Below, piece by piece: positions 20,378 to 30,131 of a stretch of 64,000 bases of DNA. Origin of the DNA: Maribacter luteus. GTDB taxonomy: Bacteria; Bacteroidota; Bacteroidia; Flavobacteriales; Flavobacteriaceae. The position numbers and the translations under genes were made by a program. The stretch is taken from contig NZ_WKJH01000028.1 of the NCBI RefSeq assembly GCF_009674825.1, positions 432-64,431 of the forward strand, read 5' to 3'. The notes beneath the pieces were generated by a model. The model was given only the letters and a program-made list of their open reading frames with translations. It had not been told where the DNA came from and did no database searches. The stretch's first letter is position 1; each line of letters starts with the position of its first letter.

Positions 20378-20385
20378 TACCTTTG
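20378..20385 (+). promoter_or_regulatory. -7 element TACCTTTG for pruA
   Basis: Exact TAnnTTTG match 28 bases before the pruA start codon; no clear -33 TTG. Confidence 0.55.
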
Positions 20386-20413
20386 GGCAGTTTTCAATTT
20401 AAAAAATACAACT

Positions 20414-22042
20414 ATGGGTAAAGGTTTTTTTCAGGTTCCAACGGCCATTAATGAGCCGATCAAAAGTTATTCTCCCGGAAGTCCGGAAAGAAAAGAAGTA
20501 CTGGAACAGTATAAAACATATTATAACGGAAACGAGGATATTCCATTTTACATAGGCGACTTAGAAATCAAAACAGGGAAGACCAGAACTATCTCCCCAC
20601 CACATGACCACAAGCATATTGTTGGCCAATATCATTTGGCAGAAAAACAACATGTTGAAAAGGCCATAAAAAATGCGTTGGCTTCACGCAAAGCATGGGC
20701 CGACCTTACTTGGGAGCAAAGAGCGGCAATATTCTTAAAAGCCGCAGAATTGATTGCCGGGCCTTACAGGGCAAAGATCAACGCCGCCACTATGATCGCC
20801 CAATCAAAAACTATACACCAAGCTGAAATCGACGCAGCTTGCGAGCTTATTGATTTTCTTAGGTTCAATGTGGAATATATGTCCCAAATCTATGAGGAAC
20901 AGCCAGATTCTGCCGAAGGTATTTGGAACCGTGTTGAATATCGACCTTTAGAGGGATTCGTTTATGCCATAACACCATTCAATTTTACGGCTATTGCGGG
21001 TAATTTACCGGCAAGTGCCGCCATGATGGGTAACGTTGTCGTTTGGAAACCTAGTGATAGTCAAATTTTTTCGGCTAAAGTTGTGATGGATGTATTCAAG
21101 GAAGCCGGTGTACCTGACGGTGTCATTAATATGGTATGTGGCGACCCTGTCATGATATCAAAAACAATAATCGACAGTCCTGATTTCTCCGGACTTCATT
21201 TTACGGGTTCAACTTTTGTTTTCAAAGAATTATGGAAACAGATCGGAAACAATATCCATACTTATAAAACCTACCCAAGAATCGTAGGTGAAACAGGTGG
21301 TAAGGACTTTATCCTCGCCCATCCAACAGCAAAACCCCAACAAGTTGCAACGGCAATTACACGAGGAGCATTTGAATTCCAAGGCCAAAAATGTAGTGCG
21401 GCCTCTAGGGTATATCTTCCAAAATCAACATCGAAGGAAATTTTGGAATTGGTGAAAAAAGATGTGAATACTTTCAACAAACCCGGTTCTCCTGAAGATA
21501 TGACCAATTTTATTACCGCGGTAATACATGAAGGCTCGTTCAATAAGTTGGCAAAATATATTGACCAAGCCAAAAAGGACAAAGAAGCGGAAATCGTCGT
21601 TGGGGGCAATTATGACAAATCAAAAGGTTACTTTATAGAACCTACGGTAATACTGACTACTGACCCACATTACACAACCATGGAAACCGAATTGTTCGGC
21701 CCTGTCGTAACCGTGTACGTCTATGACGATAATGATTGGTCAGAAACATTGGAGTTAATTGATAACACCTCTGAGTATGCCTTAACAGGTGCCGTTCTAT
21801 CAAAAGACCGTTACGCTATTGAAGAAGCAACGAAAGCCCTGCAAAATTGCGCCGGAAACTTTTACATAAACGACAAACCGACAGGGGCAGTTGTTGGCCA
21901 GCAACCTTTTGGAGGTGCCCGCGCATCAGGTACCAACGATAAAGCAGGTTCTGCCCAAAACCTACTTCGATGGGTCTCACCTAGACTGATCAAAGAAACC
22001 TTTGTGACCCCAGAAGACTATAGATATCCATTTTTGGGATAA
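20414..22042 (+). CDS. pruA: L-glutamate gamma-semialdehyde (1-pyrroline-5-carboxylate) dehydrogenase
   Basis: 542 residues, length of the stand-alone P5CDH group. Oxidises glutamate semialdehyde to glutamate in proline and arginine breakdown with NAD+. Aldehyde-dehydrogenase landmarks: ITPFNFTAIAGNLPASAAMM, VVWKPSDSQIFSAKVV, FTGSTFVFKELW, catalytic Glu in VGETGGKDF, catalytic Cys in QGQKCSAASRVY, and TELFGPVVTVYVYDD. Proline dehydrogenase (putA/prodh) is not in the window. It is followed by a strong terminator. Confidence 0.95.
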   Translation: MGKGFFQVPTAINEPIKSYSPGSPERKEVLEQYKTYYNGNEDIPFYIGDLEIKTGKTRTISPPHDHKHIVGQYHLAEKQHVEKAIKNALASRKAWADLTWEQRAAIFLKAAELIAGPYRAKINAATMIAQSKTIHQAEIDAACELIDFLRFNVEYMSQIYEEQPDSAEGIWNRVEYRPLEGFVYAITPFNFTAIAGNLPASAAMMGNVVVWKPSDSQIFSAKVVMDVFKEAGVPDGVINMVCGDPVMISKTIIDSPDFSGLHFTGSTFVFKELWKQIGNNIHTYKTYPRIVGETGGKDFILAHPTAKPQQVATAITRGAFEFQGQKCSAASRVYLPKSTSKEILELVKKDVNTFNKPGSPEDMTNFITAVIHEGSFNKLAKYIDQAKKDKEAEIVVGGNYDKSKGYFIEPTVILTTDPHYTTMETELFGPVVTVYVYDDNDWSETLELIDNTSEYALTGAVLSKDRYAIEEATKALQNCAGNFYINDKPTGAVVGQQPFGGARASGTNDKAGSAQNLLRWVSPRLIKETFVTPEDYRYPFLG

Positions 22043-22062
22043 CACCCAATAATTATATCAAC

Positions 22063-22103
22063 AAAAAATCCCTTACCAATAAAATCAGTAAGGGATTTTT
22101 TTT
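22063..22103 (+). terminator. Intrinsic terminator after pruA
   Basis: Perfect 11-bp stem AAATCCCTTAC/GTAAGGGATTT followed by T residues to 22103. Confidence 0.9.
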
Positions 22104-22325
22104 ATTCCCATTTCCCATCTTTCGAAGGGAAGAAACCGAAAAATTTAAAAAAAGGCTACAATACCTTAAATCACCAAAACACATTTTATAATCATCAGTA
22201 TATCAGTTAATTAAAAATGTTTTTATAACATTTATTTGGAACTAGGACAATTTGTATGTAAATTTAACGTTAAGTAATTGTAAATTAATAGCATTTTCAA
22301 TGCGATCTAACTTAAAAATGGAATT

Positions 22326-22457
22326 ATGAAGAGAGATAATAACAATACAGCAACCTCTACAGAAAACATGTTCTCTTATTTAAGTAGAGTACAACGATAC
22401 ATGAAAAAATATGCGGAAAATTGCCGTTATTCTTTCAACTCCATGTTATCGATTTAA
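22326..22457 (+). CDS. Possible 43-residue protein
   Basis: Open frame of 43 residues (MKRDNNNTATSTENMFSYLS..., ending FNSMLSI), basic and helix-prone, in the 419-base gap between pruA and rsmG. The stop is four bases from the convergent rsmG stop. The region 22104-22325 upstream is AT-rich and could hold a promoter, but no good TAnnTTTG is seen. No family recognised. Kept as a low-confidence gene because the rest of the gap is otherwise unexplained. Confidence 0.35.
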   Translation: MKRDNNNTATSTENMFSYLSRVQRYMKKYAENCRYSFNSMLSI

Positions 22458-22461
22458 AAAA

Positions 22462-23097
22462 TCAGCCTTTAAACTTCATAGGTAAGTATACCACCTTCTT
22501 CGTATCATAGAATTCTTCGGTAAAATAATCGGACAATTCAAATATCTCTGCATTTCTGTAGTCTTTCAGCTCCTCTGATAAATCACCACCTTTTAAATAA
22601 AGGATACCGTTACGCCTTTCGTGTACGGATTCTTTCTTTATGCGTCCTTTTACCCAATGAACAAAGGTCGGCATAGCGGCAACGGCCCTACTCACAATAA
22701 AATCGAATTGGGCGTTCAATTCCTCAACCCTACTGTTAATAGGCGTTACGTTCTGCAATTGGAGACCCTCAACGACCTCTTCAACGACTTTGATCTTCTT
22801 TCCAATCGAATCTACCAGTGTAAATTTTGATTCTGGAAAAAGAATGGCCAAAGGTATTCCCGGGAACCCCCCACCGGTGCCAACATCCAATATTTCACTA
22901 CCTGGTTTAAACGTTTGAACTTTAGCAATACCCAATGAATGCAGTACATGCCGCAAGTATAATTCTTCGATATCCTTCCGGGATACCACATTGATCTTTA
23001 GGTTCCAATCTTTATACAATTCTTCCAATTGCACAAACTGATGTTGCTGATTATCAGATAAATTGGGAAAATATTTAAATACTATCTCAGCTTTCAT
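22462..23097 (-). CDS. rsmG: 16S rRNA (guanine(527)-N7)-methyltransferase
   Basis: 211 residues from ATG 23097 (MKAEIVFKYFPNLSDNQ). It methylates G527 of 16S rRNA. Visible: WNLKINVVSRKDIEELYLRH, SAM-binding ILDVGTGGGFPGIPLAI, FTLVDSIGKKIKVV, FDFIVSRAVA. A TTG seven codons upstream is in frame, but the -7 element at 23116-23123 overlaps it, which favours the ATG. Confidence 0.94.
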   Translation of the reverse strand: MKAEIVFKYFPNLSDNQQHQFVQLEELYKDWNLKINVVSRKDIEELYLRHVLHSLGIAKVQTFKPGSEILDVGTGGGFPGIPLAILFPESKFTLVDSIGKKIKVVEEVVEGLQLQNVTPINSRVEELNAQFDFIVSRAVAAMPTFVHWVKGRIKKESVHERRNGILYLKGGDLSEELKDYRNAEIFELSDYFTEEFYDTKKVVYLPMKFKG

Positions 23098-23115
23098 GCT
23101 TATCTTTGTATTTGG

Positions 23116-23123
23116 CAAAAATA
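23116..23123 (-). promoter_or_regulatory. -7 element for rsmG
   Basis: CAAAAATA on the plus strand, i.e. TATTTTTG on the minus strand, 18 bases before ATG 23097. Confidence 0.55.
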
Positions 23124-23205
23124 GTACTTAAAGAATTCCTAATTAACCAAAAGATTATAATTAATCTATTATCATTGCCTTATATTTACGAAAAGCTTAC
23201 AACAA

Positions 23206-24309
23206 ATGGATACAAAAACAGTGCGATTCTCAAGAAAAGATTCCACCCAATTTTTCAAAACTTTAAACAAGAGAGTAAACGAATATTTCAAGGAAAACCA
23301 TAAGAAAAAAACCGGCGACTGGCGATTACATCTAAAAACATTGGTCATGTTCGCTATGTTCCTTACACCTTATTTTTTAATATTGACATTAGGGCTTCCC
23401 AATTGGGCCAACTTACTATTGACCGTTGTTATGGGAACCGGAATGGCCGGAGTAGGAATGAATGTTATGCACGATGGAAATCATGGATCGTATTCTTCAA
23501 AAAAATGGATCAATAAAATTATGGGAGGTAGTATATACATCCTTGCCGGAAATGTCTATAACTGGCAGGTTCAACATAATGTTCTACACCATACCTACAC
23601 CAACATTCACGAACATGATGAAGATCTTGAAGCAGGACGCATCTTACGATTTTCCAAACATGCGGAATGGCATAAATACCACAAATTTCAACACTACTAT
23701 TCCATTTTCCTTTACGGTCTATTGACCTTCAACTGGGCCATTACCACCGACTTTCAGCAAATGTACCGATATATGAAACGTAAACTTTCTTTTGGAAAGT
23801 TCCCGAATCCGGTGATCAACTGGAGTACCTTGGTCATTACCAAGACCATTTATGTAACCATTTGGATCGTATTACCCATGCTTATTTTGGATATTGCTTG
23901 GTGGAAAATCCTGATTGGATTTTTTGTTATGCATTACGTGGCCGGTGTAATATTGAGTGTGGTTTTCCAATTGGCACATGTCGTTGATGAAGCGGAAACC
24001 CCATTGCCCGATGAAAATGGCACTATGAAAAACACTTGGGCCATTCATCAATTGTTCACTACGGTTAATTTTGGAACCAAAAACCGTATCGTGAACTGGT
24101 TTACCGGCGGACTTAACCATCAGGTTGAGCACCATATTTTTCCGAATATCAGTCATATACATTACACAAATATTTCGAAAATTGTTAAACAAACTGCAAA
24201 AGAGTTCAATTTGCCTTATAATGAATATAAAACTACTAGAAAAGCTATAATTTCGCATTTCAAACACCTGAGGGAGTTGGGAAGAAACCCCAACTTACAG
24301 ATACAGTAA
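23206..24309 (+). CDS. Membrane fatty acid (acyl-CoA/acyl-lipid) desaturase
   Basis: 367 residues. The three histidine boxes of the di-iron desaturases are present: HDGNH (near residue 89), HNVLHH (near 125) and HQVEHH (near 305). The last, QxxHH, is the front-end (delta-5/delta-6-like) or linoleoyl-CoA desaturase pattern, though no cytochrome b5 domain is fused. Four or so membrane helices lie between the boxes. It introduces a double bond in acyl chains using O2; the position cannot be told from sequence. An aminotransferase gene starts 13 bases downstream, probably co-transcribed. Confidence 0.88.
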   Translation: MDTKTVRFSRKDSTQFFKTLNKRVNEYFKENHKKKTGDWRLHLKTLVMFAMFLTPYFLILTLGLPNWANLLLTVVMGTGMAGVGMNVMHDGNHGSYSSKKWINKIMGGSIYILAGNVYNWQVQHNVLHHTYTNIHEHDEDLEAGRILRFSKHAEWHKYHKFQHYYSIFLYGLLTFNWAITTDFQQMYRYMKRKLSFGKFPNPVINWSTLVITKTIYVTIWIVLPMLILDIAWWKILIGFFVMHYVAGVILSVVFQLAHVVDEAETPLPDENGTMKNTWAIHQLFTTVNFGTKNRIVNWFTGGLNHQVEHHIFPNISHIHYTNISKIVKQTAKEFNLPYNEYKTTRKAIISHFKHLRELGRNPNLQIQ

Positions 24310-24322
24310 ATTTATACATTAG

Positions 24323-25507
24323 ATGAACAACCATTTATCAGACAGAATTAACAATATGGCCACATCGGCCACATTGGCGATGGCTGCAAAAGCCAGGGAA
24401 TTAAGAGGCCAAGGCAAGGATATTATTGGATTGAGTTTGGGTGAGCCCGACTTTAACATTCCCGATTTTATCAAAGATGCAGCAAAAAAGGCAATTGACG
24501 AGAATTACAGCAGCTATTCACCGGTCGACGGTTATGCTGACTTAAAACAAGCCATATCCAACAAATTCAAAAGGGACAACAATCTTGAGTATGGGCTAAA
24601 CCAAATCGTTGTATCAACAGGGGCCAAACAATCCTTGGCGAATATAGCCATGATAATGTTGAATAAAGGGGACGAAGTTATTTTACCGGCACCTTATTGG
24701 GTCAGTTACAGCGATATCGTAAAGCTTGCAGAGGGTGTTCCCGTGGAAGTATCTACCAGTATAGACACCGATTTTAAAATGACGCCCGAACAACTTGAGG
24801 CTGCCATTACACCTAAAACCAAAATGATGTGGTTCAGCTCGCCTTGTAACCCTAGTGGTTCTGTATATAGCGAAGAAGAGCTCAAAGGATTGGCAGAAGT
24901 TCTTAAGAAACATCCAAATATTTATGTGGTATCGGATGAAATCTACGAACATATCAACTTTAGGGGTGGCCATGTAAGTATTGCAGGCATTGAAGGTATG
25001 TACGACCGTACCATAACAGTAAACGGGGTTTCCAAGGCATTCGCAATGACCGGATGGCGTATTGGATATATCGGAGCTCCTGAATGGATCGCCAAGGCCT
25101 GTACTAAATTTCAAGGTCAGAACACCAGTGGCGCCAATGCCATTGCCCAAAGAGCTACGATTACCGCTTTGGAAGCACCAGTGAGCAAAATACAGTTTAT
25201 GATCGATGAGTTTCATAAACGAAGAGATTTGGTTCTTGGACTATTAGGGGAAATAGAAGGTTTCAACCTCAATGTTCCTGAAGGGGCCTTTTATGTATTC
25301 CCTGATATTTCCAGTTTCTTTGGAAAAACCCTGAACGGTACTAAAATCAACGATGCATCGGATTTTGCACTTTATTTATTGGAAAATGCGAATGTCGCCA
25401 CAGTAACCGGTGCCGCTTTTGGTAACCCTAACTGTATTCGAATATCTTATGCCGCTTCAGAAGACGAATTAAAGGAAGCTATCTCAAGAATAAAAGCGGT
25501 CTTATAG
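24323..25507 (+). CDS. Class I/II pyridoxal-phosphate aminotransferase (aspartate aminotransferase-like)
   Basis: 394 residues. Fold-type I landmarks: IIGLSLGEPDFNIPDFI, STGAKQSLANIAMIMLN, APYWVSYSDIVKLA, FSSPCNPSGSVYS, VVSDEIYEHI, and the PLP lysine in NGVSKAFAMTGWRIGYIG. C-terminal PEGAFYVFPDIS is typical of the AspC/AAT-Ibeta group. It most likely transfers the amino group between aspartate and 2-oxoglutarate, but related members use aromatic or prephenate substrates. A bidirectional terminator follows. Confidence 0.9.
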   Translation: MNNHLSDRINNMATSATLAMAAKARELRGQGKDIIGLSLGEPDFNIPDFIKDAAKKAIDENYSSYSPVDGYADLKQAISNKFKRDNNLEYGLNQIVVSTGAKQSLANIAMIMLNKGDEVILPAPYWVSYSDIVKLAEGVPVEVSTSIDTDFKMTPEQLEAAITPKTKMMWFSSPCNPSGSVYSEEELKGLAEVLKKHPNIYVVSDEIYEHINFRGGHVSIAGIEGMYDRTITVNGVSKAFAMTGWRIGYIGAPEWIAKACTKFQGQNTSGANAIAQRATITALEAPVSKIQFMIDEFHKRRDLVLGLLGEIEGFNLNVPEGAFYVFPDISSFFGKTLNGTKINDASDFALYLLENANVATVTGAAFGNPNCIRISYAASEDELKEAISRIKAVL

Positions 25508-25529
25508 AAATACAATCAATATATTTACA

Positions 25530-25560
25530 AAAAAACAACCCGCAATAGCGGGTTGTTTTT
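25530..25560. terminator. Bidirectional intrinsic terminator
   Basis: Perfect 12-bp stem AAAACAACCCGC/GCGGGTTGTTTT with A and T runs on the two sides, between convergent aminotransferase (+) and trkH (-), whose stop begins at 25561. Confidence 0.9.
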
Positions 25561-27051
25561 TTATACGTCTTTCCAAAAATACGGAGTCAAGATAATCAGT
25601 ACGGTAAAAAGTTCCAATCTTCCTAAAAGCATTAGAAAACCGCACCACCATTTTCCCAACATCGGCAATCCGTTAAAATTACTTAGAGGGTGTAGTGACC
25701 CCAAAGCAGGACCTACATTACCCAATGATGAAGCCGCGCCACCCACAGATGATTCAAAATCCAACCCCAAGAAACTCAATCCCAAGGAACCGATTATGAA
25801 CAATAACATATACAACACAAAAAATGCGATTACATTATAAACGATATGCTCCCTCACCGTCTTGTTGTTATAGCGTACGGGAATTACCGCATTGGAATGC
25901 AAGGTTCTCTTAAACTCCAGCAAACCGTTCTTTATAATCAAAAGGTGTCGCATTACTTTTATACCACCGGCCGTTGATCCTGCGGAACCACCAAGGAAAA
26001 ACAAACCAAAAAAGAAAACTTTTACAAATGGGGTCCAGTTCGTGAAATCTGCCGTAACGAAACCAGTTGTGGTAATGACCGAGACCACTTGGAAAAGAGC
26101 GTGCCTAAAAGAACTTTCCGCTTCTCCATAAGGCATAGGATGATACTCGGAAACCGGAATATTGGCCTTAAAATAAACCACTAAGGCAACAACTATTGAA
26201 AACAATACTATAAAACCGAAATAGAATTTGAATTCCTCATCCCTAAGGATTCTCTGCACCTTTCCCTTAAAAGCAAAATAGCTAAGTACAAAGTTGCTAC
26301 CTGCCAAAAACATGAAAAGAATTACAATATATTGTATTAACGGCTCATTGTTCCAATAGGCCAAACTAGCATTTTTGGTTGAAAACCCGCCGGTGGACAG
26401 GGTGGCCAAGGAATGGTTCAAAGCATCGAAAAACGACATTCCGGCCAATTTCAACAAGATGGTTTCCGCGATGGTATACCCAACATAAATATACCACAAG
26501 CGTTTCGCGGTATCGGTAATTCTAGGGTGTAGTTTATCAGCACTTGGGCCGGGTGCTTCGGCCGCGAACAACTGCATGCCCCCAATACCCAATAACGGAA
26601 GTATGGCTATCGCCAATACAATGATTCCCATTCCCCCGATCCAATGGGTTAGGCTTCGCCAAACAAGAATACCTTCCGGCAAGACCTCGATATCATCCAA
26701 AATCGTAGCCCCTGTTGTGGTATAACCCGATATGGTTTCGAAAAAAGCATTGGTAACATCAGGTATAGCTCCTGAGAACAAGTAAGGCAACATTCCGGAA
26801 ATCGACATTACGATCCAACCAAAGGTTACGATAATGTACCCTTCTTTTCGTTTTACCTCCTTCTTGTGATTTCTGGTAAAGTACATAGCCGTGGTACCAA
26901 CGAACATAGATGTAATCGATGCCAAGGCAATATCCAAAGTTGCCCCATCCTTATACACCCCACTCATTATGGCGGCAAAGAGCATAAAAAGACCATTAAA
27001 GAGCAACAGTAGCCCCATTAAATGGAAAATAATTTTGGAGTTCAACGACAT
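25561..27051 (-). CDS. trkH: Trk-type K+ transporter membrane subunit
   Basis: 496 residues from ATG 27051 (MSLNSKIIFHLMGLLLLFNG), one base after the trkA stop; an earlier in-frame start would overlap trkA. About ten membrane helices. The four selectivity-filter loops can be seen, e.g. ETISGYTTTGATIL, LATLSTGGFSTKN, SVITTTGFVTADFTNW and the fourth near GGAASSLGNVGPALGSL. It imports potassium with TrkA as its cytoplasmic regulator. Confidence 0.94.
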   Translation of the reverse strand: MSLNSKIIFHLMGLLLLFNGLFMLFAAIMSGVYKDGATLDIALASITSMFVGTTAMYFTRNHKKEVKRKEGYIIVTFGWIVMSISGMLPYLFSGAIPDVTNAFFETISGYTTTGATILDDIEVLPEGILVWRSLTHWIGGMGIIVLAIAILPLLGIGGMQLFAAEAPGPSADKLHPRITDTAKRLWYIYVGYTIAETILLKLAGMSFFDALNHSLATLSTGGFSTKNASLAYWNNEPLIQYIVILFMFLAGSNFVLSYFAFKGKVQRILRDEEFKFYFGFIVLFSIVVALVVYFKANIPVSEYHPMPYGEAESSFRHALFQVVSVITTTGFVTADFTNWTPFVKVFFFGLFFLGGSAGSTAGGIKVMRHLLIIKNGLLEFKRTLHSNAVIPVRYNNKTVREHIVYNVIAFFVLYMLLFIIGSLGLSFLGLDFESSVGGAASSLGNVGPALGSLHPLSNFNGLPMLGKWWCGFLMLLGRLELFTVLIILTPYFWKDV

Positions 27052-27052
27052 A

Positions 27053-28402
27053 TTAAAGGAATAAACGTTCAATTTTAGGTATAGCCTCAGGAAGACTACA
27101 AACCACTACCCTATCACCTGCCATTATCTTGAACCCTCCAAGGGCAATGATCCCTTTCCCGTTTCTTACAATACCTCCGATAGTAGCTTCACGGGGAAAA
27201 TCAATTTCCCGTATTACCTTTCCGGCCACCCTCGAAGATGGTTTTACCTCGAATTCAAGAATTTCGGAATTGATATTGTTCAGTCTCATAAGCTCAACGA
27301 CCTCCCCTTTTCGAATATGCCTGAAAATATGGTTCGCGGCCAATAGTTTTTTATTGATCAATGTATCGATACCAATTGAGTGCGAAAGCTGAAAATAATC
27401 CATATTCTCAACCAAAGCTATGGTTTTCTTAATGTTTTTGGATTTGGCAACTAGACAGGACATGATATTGGTTTCCGAGTTACCTGTTACGGCCACAAAG
27501 GCATCCATAGAATCCAAACTTTCTTCTTCCAACAACTCAACATTTCTACCATCCCCATTAATAACAAGTGCATTGGGCAGGTCATCGGCGAGATCAAAAG
27601 CCTTTTCCTTGTTCTTTTCTATAACTTTAACATTGAATTTCTTGGCACACAAGTCCCTTGCCGTTTTAAAACCAACCTTGCTACCGCCAAGAATCATCAC
27701 GTTCCTGATTTCTTCTTTCTTTTTATTGGTCAGTTTATACAATTCATCAACGCCCTCCGGAGTTGTAATGAAATACACTTGATCACCTTCCTTGAAGACA
27801 GTATCCCCTCGGGGAATTACCGTAAACTGTGTACCCAATCGTTGTAGGGCAATTGGCATAAAATGAAGCTCTGGGAATATTTGGGCCGCTTCTTTGACCA
27901 TTTTACCCACAAAGGGTGCCTTTTTCTGTAAAGAGACCCCGATCATAATCAATTCGCCCCCCTCAAACTCATACGTATCATTAAAAGCCGACTTGTTCAA
28001 TAACAATTGTATCTCCGAAGCAGCCAGCTGTTCCGGGGATATCAACTCATCTATTCCCAATTCGGTAAAACGAATAAGGTCTTTATTATGGATAAACTCA
28101 GTATTCGAAATCCTTGCGATGGTTCGTTTACACCCCAACTGTTTGGCCAACATACAAAAAGTAATATTGGTCGTTTCCGAAGAAGTAACACCTATAACCA
28201 ATTCAGATTGATGAACCTCTGCTTCCTGCAATAATGAAATCGACGTAGCATCACCCCTCAATACCTTAATATCCAAATGGTTATCAGCATACATCAAACT
28301 CTCTTTCTCCGTATCTATCAGCGTTATGTTCTGAGATTCGTAGGAGAGTAATTTAGCTAGGTGAAAACCCACTTCACCTGCACCGGCAATAATAATTTTC
28401 AT
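27053..28402 (-). CDS. trkA: Trk system K+ regulatory protein, NAD-binding
   Basis: 449 residues with duplicated RCK modules: N-terminal KIIIAGAGEVGFHLAKLLSY with TLIDTEKES, then a TrkA_C domain, a second Rossmann unit NVMILGGSKVGFKTARDLC, and a final TrkA_C domain ending with VVCSLPEAIPKIERLFL. It gates TrkH in response to nucleotides. First gene of a two-gene operon with trkH. Confidence 0.95.
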   Translation of the reverse strand: MKIIIAGAGEVGFHLAKLLSYESQNITLIDTEKESLMYADNHLDIKVLRGDATSISLLQEAEVHQSELVIGVTSSETTNITFCMLAKQLGCKRTIARISNTEFIHNKDLIRFTELGIDELISPEQLAASEIQLLLNKSAFNDTYEFEGGELIMIGVSLQKKAPFVGKMVKEAAQIFPELHFMPIALQRLGTQFTVIPRGDTVFKEGDQVYFITTPEGVDELYKLTNKKKEEIRNVMILGGSKVGFKTARDLCAKKFNVKVIEKNKEKAFDLADDLPNALVINGDGRNVELLEEESLDSMDAFVAVTGNSETNIMSCLVAKSKNIKKTIALVENMDYFQLSHSIGIDTLINKKLLAANHIFRHIRKGEVVELMRLNNINSEILEFEVKPSSRVAGKVIREIDFPREATIGGIVRNGKGIIALGGFKIMAGDRVVVCSLPEAIPKIERLFL

Positions 28403-28528
28403 TGATTACATGTATTGATTTCACAGTTAAGAACATCATATCTTAATTGCTTTTCAAATAGAAATATTTTAAGAAGTAATACGCCTAACAAACAGCCCAT
28501 TGAATAAATATATGCATAAAATGCGCGA

Positions 28529-28536
28529 CAAAATTA
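28529..28536 (-). promoter_or_regulatory. -7 element for trkA-trkH
   Basis: CAAAATTA on the plus strand, i.e. TAATTTTG on the minus strand, about 125 bases before trkA. The 251-base gap 28403-28653 is divergent; apart from this and the ubiE element nothing clear is seen. Confidence 0.4.
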
Positions 28537-28631
28537 CATTTTTTTTAGGTTCATCCCCATTTTAAAGGTTGAATAGTTTAACACCTATACGGTTTCATAA
28601 TAAAATAAAAGCCAAACTATTACCTAAATCG

Positions 28632-28639
28632 TATCTTTG
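28632..28639 (+). promoter_or_regulatory. -7 element TATCTTTG for ubiE-porT
   Basis: Exact TAnnTTTG match 14 bases before the ubiE start, so the leader would be under ten bases. Confidence 0.6.
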
Positions 28640-28653
28640 CCCAAATTTTTTCA

Positions 28654-29382
28654 ATGACCAAAAAAGTAACTCCATATCAAGATTCAGAACTTGGGAAAAA
28701 AGAACAGGTAACCCAAATGTTCGATAAAATTTCGGGAAATTATGACGGACTGAACCGTGTCATTTCATTTGGAATAGATATTAAATGGCGTAAAAGGGTA
28801 GTGGCCATCCTGAAGAAGAAAAAACCGGATATGTTATTGGATATAGCAACAGGAACAGGGGACTTGGCCATTAATCTTGTCGATACCGGTGCAAAAAAAA
28901 TTATTGGTTTGGACATTTCTCCAGGAATGTTAGAGGTAGGTAAGCAAAAAGTACTGGATAAAAAACTGGCCAAAACCATTGAAATGATAGTGGGCGATAG
29001 CGAAAACCTTCCTTTTGAGGATAATACTTTTGATGCGGTTACTGTCGCTTTCGGGGTTAGAAATTTCGAAACCCTTGAAAAAGGCCTTGCAGAAATTCGT
29101 CGGGTACTGAAACCTAAGGGCACTTTCGTTGTCTTGGAAACCTCGGTCCCAACCAAAACACCTTACAAGCAAGGGTATGGTCTTTACACAAAATACATAC
29201 TGCCCAAGATAGGTAGAATATTCTCGAAAGATGATTCTGCCTATGCGTATCTTAGTAAATCGGCCTCAGTTTTTCCACATGGACAAGAGTTCAACAATAT
29301 TTTACGTAAAATCGGGTTTATAGATGTAGTGAACAAACCGCAAACCTTTGGGGTTGCATCTATTTACATAGCCACAAAATAA
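28654..29382 (+). CDS. ubiE: Demethylmenaquinone methyltransferase
   Basis: 242 residues. Last step of menaquinone synthesis: C-methylation of demethylmenaquinone with SAM. Visible family signatures: MFDKISGNYDGLNRVISFGI, LLDIATGTGDLAINLV, GLDISPGMLEVGKQKV, VTVAFGVRNFETLEKGL and RVLKPKGTFVVLE. It starts close to its promoter and is three bases from porT; this ubiE-porT pairing is typical of Flavobacteriia. Confidence 0.96.
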   Translation: MTKKVTPYQDSELGKKEQVTQMFDKISGNYDGLNRVISFGIDIKWRKRVVAILKKKKPDMLLDIATGTGDLAINLVDTGAKKIIGLDISPGMLEVGKQKVLDKKLAKTIEMIVGDSENLPFEDNTFDAVTVAFGVRNFETLEKGLAEIRRVLKPKGTFVVLETSVPTKTPYKQGYGLYTKYILPKIGRIFSKDDSAYAYLSKSASVFPHGQEFNNILRKIGFIDVVNKPQTFGVASIYIATK

Positions 29383-29385
29383 ACT

Positions 29386-30081
29386 ATGAAAAAATTTATA
29401 TTGATCCTGATCGGAATGACTTTCCTGAGTCAACCGATAATGGCGCAATTTAATGAGGATCCCATCATAAATTTGGAGAATGAGGATGAACCTTTCTTAA
29501 ATTGGGGATATTATTTAGGTTTTAACCAATACGATTTCAAATTTGATTATAAGAATGATGCCAAACACATTTTGGTCGATAAATCATTTGGATTCAATGT
29601 GGGGCTTATTGGCGAAATGCGCATCAACGAATTCTTGGATGTTCGTTTTGAACCGGGACTATTATACAACACCAGAACTTTAGGTTTTCCGGGGTTCACC
29701 GAAGAAAGCGATGCGATCAGGGAGGTTAAATCTACCTACATCAATTTTCCTTTACTTCTGAAAGTCAATACCAGAAGATTAGGGAACTGGAAGCCATTTT
29801 TAATCGGAGGCGCTTCAGCTTCCATGAATTTAGGGAGTAACGAGGATAGCTTGGATGACAACTCGACCGGTACGTTCCGAATGAAAAAAATGGTCTACAA
29901 TTATGAATTGGGTTTCGGAATAGATTTTTACTTGGAATACTTTAAGTTTACACCTTCCATAAGAGGTGTCTTCGCCATTACCGACGAACTTGTTCCCGAT
30001 AACGACCCTGATAGCCCATGGACAAGTAATTTGAACGGCATTCGAACCAGAGGATTATTTATCAACTTCACTTTTGAGTAA
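29386..30081 (+). CDS. porT: Type IX secretion protein PorT (SprT)
   Basis: 231 residues. Signal peptide MKKFILILIGMTFLSQPIMA, then a small outer-membrane beta-barrel (PorT/OMP_b-brl type) with strands such as YYLGFNQYDFKFDY, FGFNVGLIGEMRINEFLDV, RFEPGLLYNTRTLGF and a terminal aromatic strand FINFTFE. PorT is needed for assembly of the type IX secretion machinery in Porphyromonas and Flavobacterium. Identification rests on the barrel features and the ubiE neighbourhood. Confidence 0.85.
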   Translation: MKKFILILIGMTFLSQPIMAQFNEDPIINLENEDEPFLNWGYYLGFNQYDFKFDYKNDAKHILVDKSFGFNVGLIGEMRINEFLDVRFEPGLLYNTRTLGFPGFTEESDAIREVKSTYINFPLLLKVNTRRLGNWKPFLIGGASASMNLGSNEDSLDDNSTGTFRMKKMVYNYELGFGIDFYLEYFKFTPSIRGVFAITDELVPDNDPDSPWTSNLNGIRTRGLFINFTFE

Positions 30082-30131
30082 TGGTGATTATCAGAAAAGA
30101 CAACTGGCCGATTTGATACCAAATCCCCCCA

